From: Obelidium mucronatum
Taxonomy: Eukaryota > Chytridiomycota > Chytridiomycetes > Chytridiales > Chytriomycetaceae
Assembly (NCBI GenBank): GCA_025765595.1
Contig: JAIVFH010000327.1
Span: 1-27,855, forward strand
Direction: 5' to 3'
DNA: 27,855 bases
Shown: piece after piece, positions 20,890 to 27,855 of the stretch
Layout: each line of letters opens with the position of its first letter
How positions within the stretch are numbered: the stretch's first letter is position 1
Position numbers and translations under genes: made by a program
Notes under the pieces: generated by a model
The model's input: only the letters and a program-made list of their open reading frames with translations
Database searches by the model: none
Told to the model about the DNA's origin: nothing

Positions 20890-21485
20890 GCAGGTTTTGT
20901 TTCTGTGTTGCGCTTTATACGATTGACAGCTGTCAAAAACAGCAAACTATAAAAAAAAAACTCTTTTTTTTTTGGAACCAGGGCGGCCCTTGAAATAAAG
21001 CCGGCTGTCAAAAAATAAAATTTGTTGTCTTGACAAACTGATTACCATAACAGATGTCCGCCTGCCTGTTTCTTTAGTTTTGGCTGCTATGAGGCATCTC
21101 AAAAATGGAGAAAAGTCTGGGCAAGGCTTCTTCAAAGTTTGGAAGAGATGCGAGCCAGGTAGAGCGCGTGAAAACTAGAAAAGGGAATTCAAAACAAAAG
21201 GCTCCTGCCCACTTTACGCAAGAAGCCGGTGTGCTAGCATGGCGCCGTTGGCATGCCTATGTTGGCAGAAATTCCGCGCACAACACGAAAAGAAAAAAGA
21301 GGTTGCCGATTTGTGGCAGAAACCATGTGTGGAGCAATTTTTTTTTTTTTTGTTTTTGCTTTGGCGCAGTACTTGCCGCCATTGTTGAAAGCAATAGTGA
21401 CCACAGACTCCATGGAGCGAGCGCCAAAGAAGGCGTAATTATGCAGGATGTGTCTTGGAGATTTTTGGGTGCAGCCGCGAAAAAA

Positions 21486-21603
21486 AACTACAGCACACTG
21501 TATTCCCGCGTGGTCTCCCACCGCAGTACTGACAATGCCATCACCAGCTTAACTTCGGAGATCGGACGGGATCCGGTGCTTTTTGGTGTGTATGGCCGTA
21601 GTT
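21486..21603 (-). rRNA. 5S: 5S ribosomal RNA, copy 27
   Basis: Last gene of the exact 714-bp block; matches copy 11. Confidence 0.97.
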
Positions 21604-22199
21604 GCAGGTTTTGTTTCTGTGTTGCGCTTTATACGATTGACAGCTGTCAAAAACAGCAAACTATAAAAAAAAAACTCTTTTTTTTTTGGAACCAGGGCGG
21701 CCCTTGAAATAAAGCCGGCTGTCAAAAAATAAAATTTGTTGTCTTGACAAACTGATTACCATAACAGATGTCCGCCTGCCTGTTTCTTTAGTTTTGGCTG
21801 CTATGAGGCATCTCAAAAATGGAGAAAAGTCTGGGCAAGGCTTCTTCAAAGTTTGGAAGAGATGCGAGCCAGGTAGAGCGCGTGAAAACTAGAAAAGGGA
21901 ATTCAAAACAAAAGGCTCCTGCCCACTTTACGCAAGAAGCCGGTGTGCTAGCATGGCGCCGTTGGCATGCCTATGTTGGCAGAAATTCCGCGCACAACAC
22001 GAAAAGAAAAAAGAGGTTGCCGATTTGTGGCAGAAACCATGTGTGGAGCAATTTTTTTTTTTTTGTTTTTGCTTTGGCGCAGTACTTGCCGCCATTGTTG
22101 AAAGCAATAGTGGACCACAGACTCCATGGAGCGAGCGCCAAAGAAGGCGTAATTATGCAGGATGTGTCTTGGAGATTTTTGGGTGCAGCCGCGAAAAAA

Positions 22200-22320
22200 A
22201 ACTACAGCACACTGTATTCCCGCGTGGTCTCCCACCGCAGTACTGACAATGCCATCACCAGCTTAACTTCGGAGATCGGACGGGAATCCGGTGCTTTTTG
22301 GTTGTGTATGGCCGTAGTGT
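22200..22320 (-). rRNA. 5S: 5S ribosomal RNA, copy 28 (three insertions)
   Basis: The plus strand shows GGGAATCC for GGGATCC, GGTTGTGT for GGTGTGT, and CGTAGTGTGC for CGTAGTTGC, so the gene is about 121 nt. The promoter is also changed: two bases are lost between TATA and gene, and the palindrome has A to C (TTGACCGCTG). The unit lies at the right edge of the regular block and looks poorly corrected. Confidence 0.87.
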
Positions 22321-22531
22321 GCAGGTTTTGTTCTGGTTGCGCTTTATACGATTGACCGCTGTCAAAAACAAGCAAACTATAAAAAAAAAAACTCTTTTTT
22401 TTTGGAACCAGGGCGGCCTTGAAATAAAGCCGGCTGTCAAAAAATAAAATTTGTTGTCTTGACAAACTGATCCCATAACAGATGTCCGCCTGCTGTTTCT
22501 TTAGTTTTGGCTGCTATGAGGCATCTCAAAA

Positions 22532-22926
22532 ATGGAGAAAAGTCTGGGCAAGGCTTCTCACAGTTTGGAAGAGATGCGAGCCAGGTAGACGCGTGAAAAC
22601 TAGAAAGGGAATTCAAAACAAAAGGCTCCTGCCCACTTTACGCAAGAAGCCGGTGTGCTAGCATGGCGCCGTTGGCATGCCTATGTTGGCAGAAATTCCG
22701 CGCACAACACGAAAAGAAAAAAGAGGTTGCCGATTTGTGGCAGAAACCATGTGTGGAGCAATTTTTTTTTTTTTTGTTTTTGCTTTGGCGCAGTACTTGC
22801 CGCCATTGTTGAAAGCAATAGTGACCACAGACTCCATGGAGCGAGCGCCAAAGAAGCAGGATGTGTCTTGGAGATTTTTGCGTGCAGCCGCGAAAAAAAA
22901 CTACAGCACACAAAGCCGGCTGTCAA
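22532..22926. repeat. Chimeric short unit: type B left part, type A right part
   Basis: The left part carries type B markers (gctagcATGG, ggcaTGCC, gtgtGGAGC, T14). At about 22852 the sequence reads GCCAAAGAAGCAGG, where type B has 11 more bases (GCGTAATTATG) before CAGG. After that the type A marker TTTTGCGTGCAG follows, then the 5S-less junction. This is the recombination point between the type B block on the left and type A units on the right. Confidence 0.85.
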
Positions 22927-23294
22927 ATGGAGAAAAGTCTGGGCAAGGCTTCTTCAAAGTTTGGAAGAGATGCGAGCCAGGTAGAGCGCGTGAAAACTAG
23001 AAAAGGGAATTCAAAACAAAAGGCTCCTGCCCACTTTACGCAAGAAGCCGGTGTGCTAGCGTGGCGCCGTTGGCACGCCTATGTTGGCAGAAATTCCGCG
23101 CACAACACGAAAAGAAAAAAGAGGTTGCCGATTTGTGGCAGAAACCATGTGTAGAGCAATTTTTTTTTTTTGTTTTTGCTTTGGCGCAGTACTTGCCGCC
23201 ATTGTTGAAAGCAATAGTGACCACAGACTCCATGGAGCGAGCGCCAAATTATGCAGGATGTGTCTTGGAGATTTTTGCGTGCAGCCGCGAAAAA

Positions 23295-23412
23295 AACTAT
23301 AGCACACTGTATTCCCGCGTGGTCTCCCACCGCAGTACTGACAATGCCATCACCAGCTTAACTTCGGAGATCGGACGGGATCCGGTGCTTTTTGGTGTGT
23401 ATGGCCGTAGTT
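23295..23412 (-). rRNA. 5S: 5S ribosomal RNA, copy 29 (G113A)
   Basis: Type A flanks. It carries the same helix I change as copy 6 and, like it, lies between two short units. Upstream, one base is lost in CAGCAAATATG. Confidence 0.95.
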
Positions 23413-23626
23413 GCAGGTTCTGTTTCTGTGTTGCGCTTTATACGATTGACAGCTGTCAAAAACAGCAAATATGAAAAAAAAACTCTTTTTTCTTTGGAAC
23501 CAGGGCGGCCCTTGAAATAAAGCCGGCTGTCAAAAAATAAAATTTGTTGTCTTGACAAACTGATTACCATAACAGATGTCCGCCTGCCTGTTTCTTTAGT
23601 TTTGGCTGCTATGAGGCATCTCAAAA

Positions 23627-24023
23627 ATGGAGAAAAGTCTGGGCAAGGCTTCTTCAAAGTTTGGAAGAGATGCGAGCCAGGTAGAGCGCGTGAAAACTAG
23701 AAAAGGGAATTCAAAACAAAAGGCTCCTGCCCACTTTACGCAAGAAGCCGGTGTGCTAGCGTGGCGCCGTTGGCACGCCTATGTTGGCAGAAATTCCGCG
23801 CACAACACGAAAAGAAAAAAGAGGTTGCCGATTTGTGGCAGAAACCATGTGTAGAGCAATTTTTTTTTTTTTGTTTTTGCTTTGGCGCAGTACTTGCCGC
23901 CATTGTTGAAAGCAATAGTGACCACAGACTCCATGGAGCGAGCGCCAAATTATGCAGGATGTGTCTTGGAGATTTTTGCGTGCAGCCGCGAAAAAAACTA
24001 CAGCACACAAAGCCGGCTGTCAA
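23627..24023. repeat. Short (5S-less) unit, type A, 397 bp
   Basis: The last short unit in the window, type A throughout and with the usual two junctions. It follows the long unit with 5S G113A, matching the order seen at 5744-6835. Confidence 0.91.
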
Positions 24024-24392
24024 ATGGAGAAAAGTCTGGGCAAGGCTTCTTCAAAGTTTGGAAGAGATGCGAGCCAGGTAGAGCGCGTGAAAACTAGAAA
24101 AGGGAATTCAAAACAAAAGGCTCCTGCCCACTTTACGCAAGAAGCCGGTGTGCTAGCGTGGCGCCGTTGGCACGCCTATGTTGGCAGAAATTCCGCGCAC
24201 AACACGAAAAGAAAAAAGAGGTTGCCGATTTGTGGCAGAAACCATGTGTAGAGCAATTTTTTTTTTTTTGTTTTTGCTTTGGCGCAGTACTTGCCGCCAT
24301 TGTTGAAAGCAATAGTGACCACAGACTCCATGGAGCGAGCGCCAAATTATGCAGGATGTGTCTTGGAGATTTTTGCGTGCAGCCGCGAAAAA

Positions 24393-24510
24393 AACTACAG
24401 CACACTGTATTCCCGCGTGGTCTCCCACCGCAGTACTGACAATGCCATCACCAGCTTAACTTCGGAGATCGGACGGGATCCGGTGCTTTTTGGTGTGTAT
24501 GGCCGTAGTT
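24393..24510 (-). rRNA. 5S: 5S ribosomal RNA, copy 30
   Basis: Unchanged gene in a clean 703-bp type A unit, without the 10-bp GAAGGCGTAA insert. Confidence 0.96.
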
Positions 24511-25104
24511 GCAGGTTCTGTTTCTGTGTTGCGCTTTATACGATTGACAGCTGTCAAAAACAGCAAACTATGAAAAAAAAAACTCTTTTTTCTTTGGAAC
24601 CAGGGCGGCCCTTGAAATAAAGCCGGCTGTCAAAAAATAAAATTTGTTGTCTTGACAAACTGATTACCATAACAGATGTCCGCCTGCCTGTTTCTTTAGT
24701 TTTGGCTGCTATGAGGCATCTCAAAAATGGAGAAAAGTCTGGGCAAGGCTTCTTCAAAGTTTGGAAGAGATGCGAGCCAGGTAGAGCGCGTGAAAACTAG
24801 AAAAGGGAATTCAAAACAAAAGGCTCCTGCCCACTTTACGCAAGAAGCCGGTGTGCTAGCGTGGCGCCGTTGGCACGCCTATGTTGGCAGAAATTCCGCG
24901 CACAACACGAAAAGAAAAAAGAGGTTGCCGATTTGTGGCAGAAAACCATGTGTAGAGCAATTTTTTTTTTTGTTTTTGCTTTGGCGCAGTACTTGCCGCC
25001 ATTGTTGAAAGCAATAGTGACCACAGACTCCATGGAGCGAGCGCCAAAGAAGGCGTAATTATGCAGGATGTGTCTTGGAGATTTTTGCGTGCAGCCGCGA
25101 AAAA

Positions 25105-25222
25105 AACTACAGCACACTGTATTCCCGCGTGGTCTCCCACCGCAGTACTGACAATGCCATCACCAGCTTAACTTCGGAGATCGGACGGGATCCGGTGCTT
25201 TTTGGTGTGTATGGCCGTAGTT
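25105..25222 (-). rRNA. 5S: 5S ribosomal RNA, copy 31
   Basis: Unchanged gene. The 712-bp unit has type A markers but also the 10-bp GAAGGCGTAA segment otherwise typical of type B, so it is a recombinant haplotype. Confidence 0.96.
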
Positions 25223-25816
25223 GCAGGTTCTGTTTCTGTGTTGCGCTTTATACGATTGACAGCTGTCAAAAACAGCAAACTATGAAAAAAAAAACTCTTT
25301 TTTCTTTGGAACCAGGGCGGCCCTTGAAATAAAGCCGGCTGTCAAAAAATAAAATTTGTTGTCTTGACAAACTGATTACCATAACAGATGTCCGCCTGCC
25401 TGTTTCTTTAGTTTTGGCTGCTATGAGGCATCTCAAAAATGGAGAAAAGTCTGGGCAAGGCTTCTTCAAAGTTTGGAAGAGATGCGAGCCAGGTAGAGCG
25501 CGTGAAAACTAGAAAAGGGAATTCAAAACAAAAGGCTCCTGCCCACTTTACGCAAGAAGCCGGTGTGCTAGCGTGGCGCCGTTGGCACGCCTATGTTGGC
25601 AGAAATTCCGCGCACAACACGAAAAGAAAAAAGAGGTTGCCGATTTGTGGCAGAAACCATGTGTAGAGCAATTTTTTTTTTTTGTTTTTGCTTTGGCGCA
25701 GTACTTGCCGCCATTGTTGAAAGCAATAGTGACCACAGACTCCATGGAGCGAGCGCCAAAGAAGGCGTAATTATGCAGGATGTGTCTTGGAGATTTTTGC
25801 GTGCAGCCGCGAAAAA

Positions 25817-25934
25817 AACTACAGCACACTGTATTCCCGCGTGGTCTCCCACCGCAGTACTGACAATGCCATCACCAGCTTAACTTCGGAGATCGGACGG
25901 GATCCGGTGCTTTTTGGTGTGTATGGCCGTAGTT
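25817..25934 (-). rRNA. 5S: 5S ribosomal RNA, copy 32
   Basis: Unchanged gene in a 712-bp unit with the same recombinant haplotype as copy 31. Confidence 0.96.
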
Positions 25935-26528
25935 GCAGGTTCTGTTTCTGTGTTGCGCTTTATACGATTGACAGCTGTCAAAAACAGCAAACTATGAAAA
26001 AAAAAACTCTTTTTTCTTTGGAACCAGGGCGGCCCTTGAAATAAAGCCGGCTGTCAAAAAATAAAATTTGTTGTCTTGACAAACTGATTACCATAACAGA
26101 TGTCCGCCTGCCTGTTTCTTTAGTTTTGGCTGCTATGAGGCATCTCAAAAATGGAGAAAAGTCTGGGCAAGGCTTCTTCAAAGTTTGGAAGAGATGCGAG
26201 CCAGGTAGAGCGCGTGAAAACTAGAAAAGGGAATTCAAAACAAAAGGCTCCTGCCCACTTTACGCAAGAAGCCGGTGTGCTAGCGTGGCGCCGTTGGCAC
26301 GCCTATGTTGGCAGAAATTCCGCGCACAACACGAAAAGAAAAAAGAGGTTGCCGATTTGTGGCAGAAACCATGTGTAGAGCAATTTTTTTTTTTTGTTTT
26401 TGCTTTGGCGCAGTACTTGCCGCCATTGTTGAAAGCAATAGTGACCACAGACTCCATGGAGCGAGCGCCAAAGAAGGCGTAATTATGCAGGATGTGTCTT
26501 GGAGATTTTTGCGTGCAGCCGCGAAAAA

Positions 26529-26646
26529 AACTACAGCACACTGTATTCCCGCGTGGTCTCCCACCGCAGTACTGACAATGCCATCACCAGCTTAACTTCG
26601 GAGATCGGACGGGATCCGGTGCTTTTTGGTGTGTATGGCCGTAGTT
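26529..26646 (-). rRNA. 5S: 5S ribosomal RNA, copy 33 (hybrid unit)
   Basis: Unchanged gene. Downstream is type A (TTTTGCGTGCAG). Upstream is like copy 7 (GCAGGTTTGTTTC, CTATAAAA), with TATAAA one base closer to the gene. The unit is 708 bp. Confidence 0.96.
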
Positions 26647-27233
26647 GCAGGTTTGTTTCTGTGTTGCGCTTTATACGATTGACAGCTGTCAAAAACAGCA
26701 AACTATAAAAAAAAAACTTTTTTTTTTGGAACCAGGGCGGCCCTTGAAATAAAGCCGGCTGTCAAAAAATAAAATTTGTTGTCTTGACAAACTGATTACC
26801 ATAACAGATGTCCGCCTGCCTGTTTCTTTAGTTTTGGCTGCTATGAGGCATCTCAAAAATGGAGAAAAGTCTGGGCAAGGCTTCTTCAAAGTTTGGAAGA
26901 GATGCGAGCCAGGTAGAGCGCGTGAAAACTAGAAAAGGGAATTCAAAACAAAAGGCTCCTGCCCACTTTACGCAAGAAGCCGGTGTGCTAGCGTGGCGCC
27001 GTTGGCGCCTATGTTGGCAGAAATTCCGCGCACAACACGAAAGAAAAAAGAGGTTGCCGATTTGTGGCAGAAACCATGTGTAGAGCAATTTTTTTTTTTT
27101 TGTTTTTGCTTTGGCGCAGTACTTGCCGCCATTGTTGAAAGCAATAGTGACCACAGACTCCATGGAGCGAGCGCCAAAGAAGGCGTAATTATGCAGGATG
27201 TGTCTTGGAGATTTTTGGTGCAGCCGCGAAAAA

Positions 27234-27351
27234 AACTACAGCACACTGTATTCCCGCGTGGTCTCCCACCGCAGTACTGACAATGCCATCACCAGCTTAA
27301 CTTCGGAGATCGGACGGGATCCGGTGCTTTTTGGTGTGTATGGCCGTAGTT
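27234..27351 (-). rRNA. 5S: 5S ribosomal RNA, copy 34 (hybrid unit)
   Basis: Unchanged gene. The flank reads TTTTTGGTGCAG and GCAGGTTTGTTTC, as at copy 7. It is the last full gene before the array returns to type B. In its unit the spacer hairpin has lost two bases and reads GGCGCCGTTGGCGCC near 26997-27009. Confidence 0.96.
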
Positions 27352-27563
27352 GCAGGTTTGTTTCTGTGTTGCGCTTTATACGATTGACAGCTGTCAAAAA
27401 CAGCAAACTATAAAAAAAAAACTCTTTTTTTTGGAACCAGGGCGGCCCTTGAAATAAAGCCGGCTGTCAAAAAATAAAATTTGTTGTCTTGACAAACTGA
27501 TTACCATAACAGATGTCCGCCTGCCTGTTTCTTTAGTTTTGGCTGCTATGAGGCATCTCAAAA

Positions 27564-27855
27564 ATGGAGAAAAGTCTGGGCAAGGCTTCTTCAAAGTTTG
27601 GAAGAGATGCGAGCCAGGTAGAGCGCGTGAAAACTAGAAAAGGGAATTCAAAACAAAAGGCTCCTGCCCACTTTACGCAAGAAGCCGGTGTGCTAGCATG
27701 GCGCCGTTGGCATGCCTATGTTGGCAGAAATTCCGCGCACAACACGAAAAGAAAAAAGAGGTTGCCGATTTGTGGCAGAAACCATGTGTGGAGCAATTTT
27801 TTTTTTTTTGTTTTTGCTTTGGCGCAGTACTTGCCGCCATTGTTGAAAGCAATAG
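27564..27855. repeat. Partial type B unit at window end
   Basis: Starts at the ATGGAG anchor and carries type B markers (gctagcATGG, ggcaTGCC, gtgtGGAGC), but with a shorter T tract than the 714-bp block. It is cut at GAAAGCAATAG, before the 5S gene, so whether it is long or short cannot be seen. Confidence 0.85.

Larger units (their letters stand above)
9550..22050. repeat. Homogeneous block of about 17.5 identical 714-bp type B units
   Basis: Anchors from 9681 to 21819 are spaced exactly 714 bp apart, 17 times in a row. Text lines 7140 bp apart (ten units) read the same, for example 9901 and 17041, or 10021 and 17161. The homopolymers are also constant: T14 in the spacer, A10 and T10 upstream of 5S, A8 at the 5S 3' end. 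Units outside the block vary in all of these. The block ends where the tract drops to T13 near 22051. Type B markers are gctagcATGG, ggcaTGCC, gtgtGGAGC, an extra 10 bp GAAGGCGTAA near the middle, and TTTGGGTGCAG. Confidence 0.93.
1..27855. repeat. Tandem array of 5S rDNA units (43 unit ends: 34 long, 9 short)
   Basis: The same sequence recurs head to tail from the first to the last base. The anchor ATGGAGAAAAG starts at 263, 659, 1055, 1754, 2455, 2851, 3246, 3950, 4654, 5350, 5744, 6442 (one G missing), 6836, 7537, 8254, 8968 and 9681. It then recurs every 714 bp to 21819, and again at 22532, 22927, 23627, 24024, 24727, 25439, 26151, 26859 and 27564. Long units carry a complete minus-strand 5S rRNA gene; short units lack it. 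There is no unique sequence, transposon or protein gene anywhere. Both ends are cut inside a unit, so the array extends further on both sides. Each unit has one GAATTC, and each complete 5S gene has one GGATCC. Confidence 0.97.

Noticed and set aside
1..27855. CRISPR array or mobile element
   Set aside because: Repeats of 396-714 bp with no short repeat-spacer alternation, no transposase or reverse transcriptase, no terminal repeats and no target-site duplications. The unit is 5S rDNA.

Overview
The whole 27.9 kb is one head-to-tail tandem array from a eukaryotic nuclear genome. It contains 34 copies of a 118-nt 5S ribosomal RNA gene, all on the minus strand, and no protein-coding gene that I can support. 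The 5S identity comes from its universally conserved blocks: the 5' ACTACGGCCAT, the box A region GAAGTTAAGCTGG, the AGTACTG block, the box C region GGTGGGAGACC, and a 9-bp terminal helix I. A run of T follows each gene directly, as expected for RNA polymerase III. The box A wording (AAGTTAAGC, not the animal AAGCTAAGC) and a TATA box at about -30 fit a protist, fungus, alga or plant better than an animal. I cannot name the organism.

Layout. Counting from a fixed anchor (ATGGAGAAAAG), the window holds 43 unit ends. Of these, 34 are long units (about 696-717 bp) with a 5S gene, and 9 are short units (about 394-397 bp) that have lost all but the last 13 nt of it. Two spacer haplotypes exist. 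Type A (lower-copy, variable) fills roughly 1-6835 and 22860-26150. Type B (714 bp) fills roughly 7540-22860 and returns at 27564. Hybrid units lie at the borders. From about 9550 to 22050 the type B units repeat with an exact 714-bp period, down to identical homopolymer lengths; this is either very recent amplification or a collapsed or copied assembly. Short units occur only in, or at the edge of, type A stretches. A pattern of short unit, long unit with the same 5S G113A change, then short unit appears twice, about 17.2 kb apart, which points to a larger duplication.

Each 5S gene has a TATAAA box at -30 to -25, a 14-bp perfect palindrome (TTGACAGCTGTCAA) at -47 to -34, and an A10-CTC-T10 hairpin at about -62 to -84. 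The 5S sequence is the same in types A and B while the spacers differ.

The spacer part kept in every unit, including those without 5S, carries several plus-strand features: a hairpin whose two arms change together between types A and B, a second stem-loop, an AAT(12-14)G tract, and a hairpin with TTGCTTT/AAAGCAA arms. This order resembles a small nuclear or spliced-leader RNA gene, which in several eukaryotes is linked to 5S. I did not recognise any known leader or snRNA sequence, so this is a hypothesis. The covarying positions are also CpG sites, which gives a simpler alternative explanation.

Three stretches (about 3780-5300, 7780-8340 and 22050-22620) are dense in single-base insertions and deletions and look like uncorrected long-read sequence.
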